This document shows positions 10,745-22,313 of a stretch of 64,000 bases of DNA, piece after piece. Origin of the DNA: Mixophyes australis (Eukaryota > Chordata > Amphibia > Anura > Limnodynastidae); assembly GCA_036250195.1 (NCBI GenBank), contig JAVHZZ010000003.1, forward strand, positions 342,097,875 through 342,161,874, in the 5' to 3' direction. Both the position numbers and the translations under genes were made by a program. The notes beneath the pieces were generated by a model. That model was not told the origin of the DNA, did no database searches, and worked only from the letters and a program-made list of their open reading frames with translations. How positions within the stretch are numbered: the first letter of the stretch is position 1; every line of letters begins with the position of its first letter.

Positions 10745-11801
10745 TGTGACGCGATGGGTCTGACAGCCATCATTTTCCCCATCTGTCATTTTAAACACTT
10801 AGAATGAAAGTTGCTTGTGCTTAGGTGAACATTGGGTTGCATTAATTTATTAACCTCAATTGTTACATAATCTAAGTGTGTATAAAAACCTATGAGATGG
10901 ACTTAAGTTGACCATATTATTCTTAAATAAAGCCAGGTGGGTTACATGTATTCATCTGAACATTATATCGGATTACAACATGGTGGATGTACTGTTTCCT
11001 GACTAAGGCATCACCCCCCTCTTACAGACAGGAAGCTGAGATTAGCTGGAGCCCCTCTGACATCACAAATGACTGGAAGGGGTTAAAACAGGGAGGCTCT
11101 CTTACTTAACCAGGAATAAGTCAATCAGCAACTGATTGGAGCAGCTATTGTTTCCCCTGGATCTGTTTCAGACTCCTAGTCTCCAAAACAGCAGGAGGGA
11201 AAGCCATGAGGGAAGGACAGCTCTCCACTCCCATCTCCACCCCCCTAATACCTGCCAGCCAATCCCAGTATCTGTGACCTGTGGATAACCCTGCAGGGAG
11301 GGATTCCACACATGGGAAATGTTGTCCCTTTAAGAAGGCCTGCAGGAGAGATTTCTGGGTGTGGGATTTTTGCTTCTAGAAGCTACTGGCGTTGGAGTTT
11401 TGACTGCTGCCCGTGTGCTGAGGAGGAATTTACCTGGAAGTATTGTGGCTATTGGATTACAAGCTTTTCCTGGACTTGCAGACTTGTTTGCTCTGCCTGG
11501 CTTATTCTATTAATCACGGACATCATCCTTCCCCTATAACTTGGACTGGTAAAGAAAACCTATTTTCGTTATAAACAATTTGGGGTTATTGAACACTGGG
11601 GTGTTACTGGGTGATGGTTGAAGTTTGGTGAGCACTGGGTGTTGTTTGAATTATGGTTTGATATATATAAGCTATTGTTTGCAGTGAGCTGTAATAAAGA
11701 TACCGTTGTATCCACACCTTTTCTTTGCCTGTGTGATCCTGAACCCCTTGATACCAGGACTTTCTTCTGGGTTCCTACCCAAACATCCTGGTATCATCAC
11801 A
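10745..11801 (+). repeat. 3' LTR
   Basis: 1057 bp, apparently identical to the 5' LTR except for one C/T difference at 11591. It is followed by the target duplication tataa at 11802-11806. Confidence 0.93.
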
Positions 11802-12521
11802 TATAATATAATAACATTAGTAATATACGGACAGATTACCATAGGAGTCTATTAGATCTGCTAGCAGTGACCTATCCGCATTTGTAGCATTTAACTGAGG
11901 TTACAGACAATGTTTTATAGGTGGATATTATAAAGCCAAACCCAAAACCAAAACATTATAGGGTATATTAGTAAGCTGGAGCTCTATTTATCATATTTAC
12001 GAGATTTTGACATTATCAAAGGCTAGTAACTACGAATTGATATTAAGTCATTTATTAATCACGATCAACTATATTAACTGCACAGCAGTATATTATTAAC
12101 TCATTGCGGGGGATATTCACCCAACCATCATTAGTAGTATTATATGGATAGATTATTGGAGTAATTCACGGTTTACTACATAAGAAGTATGACCTTCCAT
12201 TACCTTGGTAATGGGACGTATTAGTAGGTCATAATATGATATCTCCTAGTTAGTTATCATTAAGTCAGGTTATAACAGTATTCTCTATCAGCCCTAGAGA
12301 AACCAAACCACAACAGCAAGCCAGCGTGGTAGTCAATCTACCTCTTAACTGTTCATTTATTTGGTTCAAAAAATCATATCAATTTTTAATATTTCGCTTT
12401 AATCATTTTAATATATATCAATAAAGATTGTACATTTTATATTATAGACTTCTACCAATACCAATTATCTGGTTCAAAGAGTGCTCCGTCAGTACTATTT
12501 TTCTTTCTATCCCTTTTAACA
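11802..12521 (-). mobile_element. Foldback transposon, right arm
   Basis: Inverted copy of 5572-6285, ending in 'cccttttaaca'. 11802-11806 is the second copy of the LTR element's target duplication. Without the LTR insertion the foldback element would be about 1.7 kb with arms near 715 bp. The arms differ by scattered substitutions (for example 'ccccgtaatgag' versus the complement of 'ctcattgcgggg'), so they are old relative to the LTR insertion. Confidence 0.8.
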
Positions 12522-14192
12522 ATATTGACATGTTAGTACAGGAGCACCTCCCCTTAGATATCAAGTTATAATTGTAAATTTAACACATAAGGGGTTTGTT
12601 AGCTTGGTGCGGAGTAAAATTGAAGTTCTAAATAAAAAATTCTACAGAAGTAATATGAAGATATTGGAAGACGGTAAGGCAACAAGATCAAATAATTATC
12701 TTTGGGTAGGGACCTGAGATATAAAAAAGGTTAATGAACACTTCCATTTGTGCTCATTCATGTATGTGTTTTCAATGTTTGCCTTTAGTGTTTCTATATG
12801 TAAACAGGGGCCTTTCTGAGTTTACTGGAAAACTGAAAAAGACAGATATAATTTGATCTGTCTTATGTTGCAGTTTGCTTGTTCTTTCTGATTCTGGTTT
12901 GGTCATTTGTGCTCATTTTGCTTTACTCTGCAGTGTCAGTTTTGATAAAGTAATCCAATTTTAGTACCCATATTGTGTATGGTAGGAGAAGAGATGTTTT
13001 AGTGCATAAAATGCAAAATATAATGATTCATTGTGGGAAGATTTATATTGAAAATTTATTTTAACATGTGGATTTATTTTGCGAACTTATCTCAACTGAC
13101 CAACATTTTCAACACAATGAACTTACCAGTGTGGAATATTTGCAAAGATAATATAGTTATGGTTTCATGTCTGAGACAATTCTTTAGCTTTGTTATTTAA
13201 CTGAAACAATATTATCCATTGGCAGGATCTTACTGGTCTATGGTACTAATAAATTCATAGATGGTTCTTAGTCTTTATGGCCCATAGTACTATTGGATAC
13301 AAGGATGTATGTTAATATTTATGAAACCTCCTTGCCCAATCCAAGATTGCTACTTTACCTTGTTACCACCGCATACAAACAGCTCAGTAGATTCAGTACA
13401 CAACATTAATATTTATTGCATAATTAATCTGTATTGGCATGTTACAGAATAGGAGGTAACTTGGGTAATATTTGGCCTCCAGTGCCATATCAGTGTCTGA
13501 GCGCTATTGACCTATAAAAGGTGGAAGCTCTATTGGAAATGAAAAAAATCAGATAAAAAAGAAAAAAAAAAGCAGGAATAATAGGCCTAGGTTAAGATTA
13601 AATGGATGGCTAATAAAATTGATATCTAGACAATGGAAAAACGTAACGTCTTCTAAAACAGAAAAGAAAGGGGCTAAAACTGGACTTTTTCTGCTGTTCA
13701 ACATGGCCCCTGAGGACAAGCACCCAAATCACTTCTGTCATGATTGTTTGGAAGATACAATAACTGTCATCTGTGATCATCTTTCAATAGCATTTAACTG
13801 TATGCCCAATAATGATCCAATCAATTTTGATTGGTTTATTGGTGGGTAACATGGTGGTATTCATACCAGACACAGTATGATATCCAGCCAAATAACTGAT
13901 ATCAGATGCAATACCACAGGGCATATGGCCAGCATAAGGAAACACTGGCAGATGCAATGTGACCTTTTCTTCAAGGATAAGTTAATATAAACTATCTTTA
14001 TTATGTCATCTTTAACTTACATAAACAATAGTTTTTTATGGATCCCTTAACTGTTACGCATAGAAGTTGGGGTTGTATTAGAACCTTTACTCCAGATATC
14101 TGAGCTACTAAGTACCAAACTTTTCAGTTGAACCTTGACGCCTGACAAAGGGTCTATAAAGTTTGGACATGTATAGAATTGATTATAGTTTT
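12522..14192. other. Unassigned AT-rich sequence
   Basis: No supported element. A poly-A-rich patch sits at 13540-13575. The 76-codon frame at 13619-13849 has no motif. 'cctgacaaaggg' near 14143 resembles the CTGANGAAG motif found in other repeats here, but it lacks the rest of the layout. Confidence 0.45.
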
Positions 14193-15222
14193 TGTGACAA
14201 AACGAAGAGCTTGCTTTCTCTTTTTACTTTGTCTGTACCTTGTTTCTCTTAAAATATGGACTAAGTAATTGCTAATTTTATAACCCTGTTTGATGTTCCT
14301 CAGATCCCCGGGGTGTTAGGAATGGGACAATGTCCCATTACTTGAGGGTTGAGCTTTCCCAAGTTCTTAAAAGGTGTTAATTTGTTCATTAGTGTGGGTT
14401 ATATGTTACAATGTTGGGGTTCCCTGCTAAATGTACAGTTCACTCTGTATTAATATTATACTCATGAATAAACATGACAGTTTTGTTATGTCGACCAATG
14501 TGTGATAAGTAATTATTGTAGGTAATATTGTGTGTAGTGTATTGTAAAAGTTAATTATCTAGTTAACTCTGTATAATGCAATGGTTTTGTTTGCATAAAG
14601 TCTAAGTCTAGAGGTTCCTTAAAATGCCAACTAATATTTAATCTCTAGGTTTAATAAACTTTTCAGATTGTGTGGGTTGGGAGGCAATTTGATTATGTTC
14701 TCAGTGAGCCCTATTGTCTAAGGACAGATAGAATAAACATAGGACCAGGCCACTCCAGACATCCAGCACCATATTGGTCACTACAGTAATGATTGTCACA
14801 GCAAGGGTATAGAGATGGGAATCAAACACCCTGAGAAAGTGCTACTTTGTTGAAAGATTGAGCAGAGATCTGGGTCCCGTCAGTCTGATCTCTCCATTGC
14901 CCATTTAGCTGGCCAAGTGAGACAACATGCCCAGCGGTGCGATACGGAGCTATTCCCTGCTTCTATAGTGAACTAAAGACTCAGATTCTACCTACTGTGT
15001 GCTATAGTGGCTGTGTGAGTAAGGGTACTACCTAAGGGGCTGATAACTCAACTGGCTATTGTTAATGGTGTTTGTCCATAGTGTTATTTCTGTTTTGCAT
15101 TTGATCATTGTATTTTGTAATAAAAAGTTCTATTGTATCTTTCCTATTCTTAACTGTGTGATCTGTGAACCTAGATATAGTTTATAGTGCGAGCTATGGC
15201 TCTAATACCATGTACCATGACA
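14193..15222 (+). mobile_element. Solo LTR related to the 6544 element
   Basis: Starts TGTGACAAAACG and ends ACCATGACA (1030 bp), flanked by a perfect 5-bp duplication GTTTT (14188-14192 and 15223-15227). A polyadenylation signal 'aataaaaag' lies near 15119, about 100 bp from the end. That is the same position relative to the end as in the 1057-bp LTRs upstream. The similar length, termini and architecture suggest a related family. No internal region remains, which fits LTR-LTR recombination. Confidence 0.85.
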
Positions 15223-15227
15223 GTTTT

Positions 15228-16207
15228 ATATTTTAACATATGCTTTTTATGTTACAAGTGATGTCATGTGTATGAGTGATAACAATGGATAAATAAGTCT
15301 TTGATCTCATCATAGTGGGAGGCTCAACACTATCATTCTGCATTGAAGACTGTGGCACTACAAGGAAAACTCTTTTCTTTCACAAGTTATTACAATCTTA
15401 CCTTTGCCTCACTGGAGAGCCAATGAACATGTGGCATATTTTAGATATGCGAATAAATATGTGTTCACTGTTTTCACCTGCATAGAACCCATCCCCGATG
15501 GAAATACAGGATGTGCTGGAAAACCAATATTGTAATCATCTTTGGTTCCAGCTCTTAAATGTTTTAAACTATTAAGAAAGCCAGTGTGTAACTAATACGA
15601 TAAAGGTCACCTTTTTAAAACTTAAGTTGGATTTTCAATACTCAGACAGCAGATCTTTAAAGCTTTCATATTCTTCTGAATTCATCTAAAATGTATTATT
15701 TATTATTTTCACAAATCCCTTGTATTATGTTATGGTCATTTAAATTCTCCTTGCAATTGCATCTGCAGTAGCAGTTAAAATCGCTCTAAAAGACACATGA
15801 ACATCAATATACAGTACAAAAAAAGGTTCAATAGAACTATTGTCATATTTATACTACAGAGCAGGGAATTGGTTTTACATACAGTATATGTGTCATGTTA
15901 AACAGGCTGAATAAATATAGTTGATATGTTGTTTCCCACCAGACAACCACTACATAGCACACAATACATCTATAGTATCTTATTTTATACATCTATAGTA
16001 CAGTATTTTGTACAGGCTGAACATAGCTATACTTCCCATGTCATTATATTGGTATCCCAGATACTGTACATTAATGTCTTCATTTAATGTGAAACTCAGG
16101 TCAGGTAAAGGTTGACGTCATTCAGACTAAATAACCATTTCAATGAGGTTGCTTCCCAGTTTAATTAATTTGGAATTACATGAGAAGGAAAATTAAGCTA
16201 GCATTTC
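15228..16207. other. Unassigned sequence
   Basis: No gene or element boundary recognised. Short repeated phrases such as 'catctatagtatcttattt' and 'catctatagtacagtatttt' (15967-16010) suggest a minor local duplication. Confidence 0.4.

Positions 16208-16240
<33 letters not shown>
16208..16240. repeat. (ATT)n microsatellite
   Basis: About 11 ATT units. Confidence 0.95.
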
Positions 16241-17182
16241 GTAATTGGTTTTAGTATTTAAAGTATTATTTTCTGGGTAGAGGATGACATACATATTGAA
16301 AATTATTGTAAAATTTTGTTTCCTCTGTTTTTGTTTCTTTTAATCAAAAATTGACTGACAATAATGCTAGGACGCCACATGGTCAATAACTTTGGTATTG
16401 TGAATGCTAGTGCACATTGCAACCCTTTGCTATTATAGTGCACAATGTCAACAGAGATTTAATTACAATTTGTTGAATATTTTCATCGTTGGAATAAATT
16501 AAAACATTAAAACAAATTTAGAAAAATAACATCAGGACAGTGATCCCAAAATCCCAGCCTCTGATCTGCACCTAGCCCCTAATCACACTCTTCAATCTAC
16601 TAAATAAATACATCTAATCATCTACCTCAGTCCTTAATGCCTACGCTAGATCATGAACCTCAGCTACCAATCCCCAATTTCAGCTTATAATGCCTATACC
16701 AATAAACTATAGTCCAAATTGAGCCAAAACAACTATTGACCAATTGTCAATGCCCAATTGACCTGGTGATTAAACATCTAGACTCTAAATAAACTGGTAT
16801 CAAAATGAACTAGCTCTCAAATGAAATGAAGCCCATATGTTCATGACTAAATGGACATTTAATTTTATTATTATTTAATAGAATGTAATATCTGCCAGCG
16901 AATAGAGATTTGGGACCTATACGGATGCTGGCACCAGCAAGGATTGCAATTCCCTGAGTCCCCGGCAGCAGAATGGAGGAATATGGGAGAGAGAACAGAC
17001 AGCAGAAAATAGAGAGAGAGTGAGAATAACAGAGAGAGAGGAGATGGCAGACAACAGAGGGAGAAATATTATGACAGAGAGAGGAGGCAGAGAGAATAAC
17101 GGTTTTCCTGAGATGAGAGAAAACCAAGAGGAAGAGATTAAGAGAGAAACTATAGATTACAGAGGCAAAAGAAAGAGACAGA
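16241..17182. other. Unassigned sequence ending in a GA-rich tract
   Basis: The last 220 bp (about 16970-17182) are rich in 'agagag' and 'gagaga'. A similar purine-rich tract resumes after 18208, so the solo LTR that follows was inserted into a GA-rich repeat. The minus-strand 105-codon frame here reads through this simple sequence and is not called. Confidence 0.5.
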
Positions 17183-18208
17183 TGTGACGAAACAGGTTTG
17201 ATAACAAGGTAACCAGCCTGTCCCTCGTTCCTAACAAATGTAGAATATAATGTGTACTTTTTATATCCCTGTTTTTGCTCCCCAGCACAACAGAATACAG
17301 TGTCTAATTACATGTGGATAAGTGGACATTGTATCTATGCCTATTATATGAGACTTATTCATTCCATGTTGCTCATTGTAACAACGTGTTTGTTGTTAAT
17401 TTAGTGATGCTGTTATGCATTGTTCTCAAATTGAAGCCAGGTGGGTTATGGGTAAGGATCGGGTGGTGTCCAGGATGCAAATGAGGTGGCTGGAGCTGCA
17501 TTCATTCTCTCTCTCCTTTCTCTATAGGAAGCATGAAACAGCTGGGGACCATGTGACATCTAAAGTAGTGTAAGGGGTTAATTTCAGGAGGGGCTGACTG
17601 CTATCCTATATTTGAAGGTGGGGAGGCCAATTAGTATCAATTGCCCTCCACAGGACTACTGCAGACATTTATCTGGAACCTAGCAGGGGAGCCCAGGTGG
17701 AAGCACAGCTCATCTCCACTCCCCCTCCAACCCCTGATCCAACACCCACCAATGTTTAAGAGGGGGAAAGCCAGGAGTTTGCCCAGGGAGGGGAATCACT
17801 GTGGAAATTTGACCCTAGATATAAGGAGCCACTCCAGGGGCAGAGGAGGGTTCATTCTGAGGATTGATGGCTGGAAGCTGCAGAGTGGCTGGTTTTGAGT
17901 GGCCGTTCTCTACTAGTGGACTATATCTGCAGATCCATAGGTCTTCAAGTAATGACAGCCAGGTGACTGTAACTCCTTAAGCTAGTGTGGTAAGGGACAG
18001 ATGATGTGGTAAACCTGTCTGGAATTTATTTACTGTTTGCATATAATATTCTAGTGTTGTTTTTATTACAATAAATGTACTGTTGTACTTTTCTAACTGC
18101 ATTTGCCTGAGAGACTATATGAGCCTGGGTAGGATTCCCATGCATAGTAAGGAACCTGTGGGTGGCCAGCCAGTGTGAAGTGGATAGATTTGGACCAGAC
18201 AAACCACA
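17183..18208 (+). mobile_element. Solo LTR related to the 6544 element
   Basis: Begins TGTGACGAAACAGG and most likely ends 'acaaaccaca' (1026 bp). Flanks are 'acaga' (17178-17182) and 'ataga' (18209-18213), a 5-bp duplication with one mismatch. It shares 'agccaggtgggtta' with the LTRs at 6544/10745. It carries 'aataaa' near 18071. The 85-codon ORF at 17641-17898 lies in the LTR and has no motif. Confidence 0.75.
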
Positions 18209-18213
18209 ATAGA

Positions 18214-18880
18214 TATTAGAGAAAAACAGAGAGCGGTTTATATGGTTACTGGAGAAAAGGAAGAGATAGAGAGAGCGTTTCTGCTACCTAACACTTGGTT
18301 ACAGATATTATTGCTAGAAATTTACAGCATAGTGATGAGATACTAATACTTGGAATGAGACTGAAATGTATCAAAACAGATCTGTAATAAAAACACATAT
18401 ATGATCATTCATAACATCAAACTCAAGATAGTAAGTACACATGAGAATGTGTGATGTCCCATTGCTAATTTTTTTCAAAAATGTATAGAAAACTATATGA
18501 TTAACACCCGGCTCATGAAGAAAATAGACTGAGGTATATATCTATATCGATTCAATATATCAAACATCCTTGTAAAAATGTATTTCAAGGACTGAGCCAT
18601 ACAGCAATTAATTATACCATCTGCATCTTTAATGTATGTAATTCAGAGACTGATACGGGGATTAGTGAACGTAAGATATAAATATAATTAACTGGGAAGT
18701 AGCTACCAACTGTGTGATAAGTGCACTGACGATAGCCTAGCCTGGAAGACAGGAATATGGCAAGACTTTATATAGAGAACTGTGAAGTTTCAAGTGTATT
18801 ATAATATTAATTAGTTAATTTTACATCCAATTGGGGAGTGCAATTTAATAGAATTTTCAGAACAATACACTGCATTGTTT
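18214..18880. other. Unassigned sequence starting in a GA-rich tract
   Basis: The purine-rich host repeat continues to about 18290, then AT-rich sequence without recognisable features. Confidence 0.45.
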
Positions 18881-18885
18881 TGTGA

Positions 18886-18987
<102 letters not shown>

Positions 18988-19052
18988 GATAGAGCGGGCA
19001 CTGATCATTTTAGTTAATTTTCTTTCTTTTCAATTCAGTATCTTTACATTTA

Positions 19053-19090
19053 AGTCAACGTTTCGGTCCCACACCTAGACCTTTTTCAAG
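19053..19090 (-). repeat. Hammerhead-like motif block in a dispersed repeat
   Basis: On the minus strand this reads 'cttgaaaaaggtctaggtgt' then 'gggaccgaaacgttgac'. The halves GGTC and GACC can pair, followed by GAAACG. The layout resembles the block at 3090-3123, but the first core element (CTGANGA) is degenerate. The surrounding repeat is not delimited. Confidence 0.4.
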
Positions 19091-20515
19091 ACATTTTTTT
19101 TACATAAAACAATAGGTAAGACAAGCATATATAGATCAGACTTGTAATTACCTGATTTTATGATTGAGGTGATTCACCTCAAGATATATGTAATACAAAG
19201 GTATTTGGGATTATTGGTGCTGATGTATAAATTAATCTCCTATGTTGTTACAAACAATATGTGTTCCACTTTGGAATGCAAATGGACGTCATCTTATCCT
19301 TTTTCTCCATTTTTTATATCTTATATGCTTACAAGGTTTGGTAATTATTACTACTATCTTATTATTATATATATTGCCTTTGCTTTCTGCATTGATTCAT
19401 ATTCAGGCATCTATTTCTAAATGTATTACATATGGTTGTTAATGGGTATAGATCCATTATGCATTCCACTGTGGAACGCATAACAGGAAGTGCAATAACG
19501 CACTTCTGTTTCTCGCAGCTCAATCAAACTAGCCTGTGTTTGAACTTGAAGCACTAATAATCTATATATAATAAAAGCCTTATCTTAGCTCTTCAATAAT
19601 TATATATTTGTCATATCTTAATATCACTTATTCAACATAGGACCTACAACAGACCTGTACATATCAGGTCTCAGTCTTAAGCCAAACCACATAGCACCAA
19701 CCCATCAAATCCCAATTATCCACCCTAGAGGTATCTACCATATCCAACATTTTATTTATTATGTTGTTTTAATTATATTAAATATGAAATATTCTATTTA
19801 ACATTGAATGGCATCAAAATCTCTATTATCCATCTTATATTTTCTATTGGGCCAACAATTTTGTATATTACAATTGTGCTATGACATCTGTTGGAAGTTA
19901 CACTATACAGATTAAAGATTAAAATCACTGGTATAGTCATTAGAAATTATCCACTAAACAATGTTTTGTGTATCACTTTAAGAAATATTATATCATTCTT
20001 ATTTTGTATTTGTGTGCATTCTAGGATCTATATGCTACAACTAATAAGTAAAGATTGTTTTTATTCATTGCTATATGACATGGTAAAGGTTACTTGAGGC
20101 GTAAAAACGTTTTATTATATATGCAATAGGTGTGGCCTCTGAGTGGGGCCAATTTACTAGTTAAGTAAAAGTATTCTTGAGGTATTTCCTCTGATTATCT
20201 TTTATTTCCTTGCTTGTACTAATGTCTCAAAATAGATTTAAACCTCTTGATGAGGATATATTGAGGATGCAGAAAAGGTACTTTTTTGCCAACAGGAATT
20301 TTTAGTACTTGCCGAGGCCCCATAATTTGTCCCCTTTTATCTGTAACAACTAGGACCACTACTGCTTTACTGGCCCTATGGATACGTGGATCCATAATAG
20401 CTCAGGGAGAATTTGCTATCAGCCCTTTATATTTACAATTACAAGTAAGAAAAAAAAACTTACTTTTCTGTTATAATGCAGGCAGTGATACAGTTCACTT
20501 TAACTACACAGTTGT
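19091..20515. other. Unassigned AT-rich sequence
   Basis: Contains a possible Helitron-like 5' end, 'tctatatataataaaagcc' at 19560-19580, similar to the Helitron starts at 54161 and 39393 but without a recognised 3' end. Short ORFs (19160-19442, 19891-20097, 20286-20519) have no motifs. 'gcattccactgtggaacgc' near 19462 is a small palindrome. Confidence 0.4.
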
Positions 20516-20523
20516 ATAATGTG
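20516..20523. repeat. 8-bp hAT target site duplication (left)
   Basis: 'ataatgtg', repeated exactly at 25295-25302. Confidence 0.95.
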
Positions 20524-20984
20524 TAGAGATGTTCACTGACCCTTGTGTTTTGGTTTTGGATCTGGATTAAGTTTGTGTTTTAGTTTTGGTATTGAAAAAA
20601 GTGTCCTCGCGTGTTTTAGTTTTGGTTTTGGTTCTGGATCTTTTAGAAAAATAGCTAAAATATGCTAAAATCACATAATTTTGCTCTTTTTTTATTCCTA
20701 CTTTATTATTAACTTCATTAACACTAATTTCCAGACATTTGCAGTCAATTTTGACCACCTCACAGGTCACGATATTATTTTCATCCACTTTCGGACAAAG
20801 ACTGTAGCGACCTGGCTGGATGCTAAGCGACAGAGCAATGACATAAACACACGGCAGTTCATAGCACATCTAGGAAACATTTCCATACAGCAGTGGCAGA
20901 AAAGAAAAGTGATGCAAGATGGAATTGTGTTTGGGCCCTCTCACCCACCCTTATGTAAGATATTAAAAAGGACATGTACATTTT

Positions 20985-21022
20985 AACAAAGCAAGCACTC
21001 CAGCGACAAGGAGTGCTTGGTT
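20985..21022. repeat. Perfect short hairpin
   Basis: 'caagcactcc' and 'ggagtgcttg' pair around 'agcgacaa', inside the hAT element. Role unknown. Confidence 0.7.
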
Positions 21023-21107
21023 TGTTTGGGCCCCCACTAAGCAAGCTACCAATAGCTTAGGTGCTTAAGCCCAACAGTGCTGTTAATGAACTCTACAATA
21101 TTAAACC

Positions 21108-21855
21108 ATGTCTGCTCGTGCTGCATCTTTAATCTCCTTCTCCTCTCTGGATACTTCTCTCTCATCCCTGAAGATCTGCCAAACATATGGATGGATATGG
21201 ATATTACAACTGGAGTAGCATTATTTCTGCTTCAGACAGACTGTGACACGGAACATGTGGGCAGCATGGAATCCGTCATGTTGGAATACGCTGCATTGAA
21301 CAGTGATTTAAAACAATATATAGATGCAGTTGAGGAGACCATACTTAAATTAAAATGTGACCCACCGGATGAGACCCCGGATTTAAGAAAGCTTGTACAT
21401 GAAAGATATACTGCAATTCAGAAGAAGAATACAGAGGAGGCCCTAAAACAGGATGATATGTCCAGTTTAAAGAACAGCTAAACCACCTGAGAAAACAAAT
21501 GGCTGTGTCACCGGCCCCTGCAGAGGAAGATTTGGAAGATGAAGACGAGGAGATCGCCATCACCCAGAGCACACGGCCGATACAGTTAAATGGAGAATGT
21601 CTCATTAAATCAGTCATGGTTCCTTTGATTGCTCCACCCATTCCTTGGATAACTGTTTTAATTCTACAGCTAATACATGGCAACATGCGCTGACCCCCCG
21701 CAGTGCATGAATTTATCAGACCAAGACCAGTGGTGCCCCAGCGGGTTGGAGATAGTGAACCCAGTGAAAAACAAGGTTTGTGGTCACACGTACGAGATAG
21801 AAGCAATTGAAAGGATGATTGAAAACAAACTTCATCATAAAACAATATTAATTCA
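21108..21855 (+). pseudogene. NSMCE2: NSMCE2 (SMC5/6 complex SUMO ligase) retrocopy, broken
   Basis: NSMCE2 (MMS21) is the nuclear SUMO E3 ligase that docks on SMC5 and modifies DNA-repair substrates. The copy starts at ATG 21108 (MSARAASLISFSSLD..., SLSSLK). It frameshifts near 21185 into a frame with the N-terminal helical region (SMESVMLEYAALNSDLK, ETPDLRKLVHERY). It shifts again near 21460 (VQFKEQLNHLRKQM, then the acidic DEDEEIAITQS). About 160 bp of 18S rRNA intervene, and then the SP-RING begins ([21 protein letters not shown], shown in two pieces: [11 protein letters not shown] and [25 protein letters not shown]). The second zinc-binding half (downstream Cys/His residues) is missing and the frame runs into transposon sequence. 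The collinear coding parts span what are several exons in vertebrate NSMCE2, with no introns visible, so the source was a processed transcript. It cannot encode a working ligase. The identification rests on remembered family sequence. Confidence 0.85.
21570..21731 (+). rRNA. 18S rRNA fragment (5' domain) inside NSMCE2 retrocopy
   Basis: This stretch matches the 5' domain of eukaryotic 18S rRNA (roughly nt 70-230): 'acacggccgatacag', 'ctcattaaatcag', 'atggttcctttgat', 'cttggataactg', 'taattctacagctaatacat', 'gcgctgacccccc', 'atttatcagacca'. It is sense-oriented relative to NSMCE2, diverged by scattered substitutions, and too short to be functional. It separates the NSMCE2 segment ending ...AITQS from the one starting CPSG..., with only a few codons lost. 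'cacccagagc' before it and 'gccccagcgg' after it share CCCAG, a possible microhomology or duplication. Confidence 0.88.
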
Positions 21856-21904
21856 ACCCCGCAGAAAACCACCATTACAGAAGTCTCTGTAACATAAATG
21901 TCAA

Positions 21905-22190
21905 AAACAAAAATGTAAAAAAAAAGCTTGTACCTTTTTATAAAAAAAAATATATCTTTAACAAAGGTGAAACTTTACTGTAGAAAAACATAAAATTGCC
22001 AACATGTAATTTTACCCAAATATTGATAAGCATTCCAGCATCAGCTAGCTTCCTTCCCTCTGCTAGATCCCAGCACCTGCAGTCTACATTGTCATCATCC
22101 TCACCCTCATCAGTGTGTATATCATCATCACTCAATACTAATTAATCCGTCTGGAATCCACCATTACAGAAGTCTCTGTACATTGATCTA
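21905..22190 (-). repeat. Internal inverted arm (left) within hAT element
   Basis: Inverted relative to 23487-23770. Landmarks: 'ccattacagaagtctctgta', 'tcatcctcaccctcatcagt', 'gatcccagcacctgcagtct' and 'aaaaagcttgtaccttttt'. On the minus strand it keeps a protein-like acidic segment (HTDEGEDDDNVDCRCWDLAE). An extra copy of 'ccaccattacagaagtctct' lies at 21868, just after the NSMCE2 remnant. Confidence 0.75.
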
Positions 22191-22313
22191 AATGCCAGTG
22201 AAGGGAGAAGTCATCTAAGCTTAGCTATTTGGATGCAGGACTAACTCCAATCACTAGTGAGGATATTGATGAGTATGGTGTTGTCGGTGTGGCTTTACAA
22301 ACGCTACAAATGG

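Larger units (their letters stand above)
6544..11801 (+). mobile_element. Young non-autonomous LTR retrotransposon (gag-like ORF only)
   Basis: A complete element of 5258 bp: 5' LTR 6544-7600, internal region 7601-10744 and 3' LTR 10745-11801, with a perfect 5-bp target duplication (tataa). The LTRs begin TGTGACG and end ATCACA, and both are 1057 bp long. I noticed only one difference between them (c at 7390 versus t at 11591 in 'ggggtta[c/t]tgaacac'), so insertion was recent. The internal region codes for a single long ORF and has no protease, reverse transcriptase, RNase H or integrase motif. It must therefore be moved in trans by a relative. The 5-bp duplication and TG...CA ends suit a Ty3/gypsy-like or retrovirus-like integrase, but the superfamily is inferred. 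Confidence 0.92.

Noticed and set aside
14133..14215. 'cctgacaaaggg ... gtgacaaaacg' as a third hammerhead-like block
   Set aside because: The second half belongs to the start of the solo LTR at 14193, so the two parts are not one motif.
21345..21875. 176-codon minus-strand ORF
   Set aside because: It runs antisense to the NSMCE2/18S chimera and shows no motifs of its own; a shadow frame.
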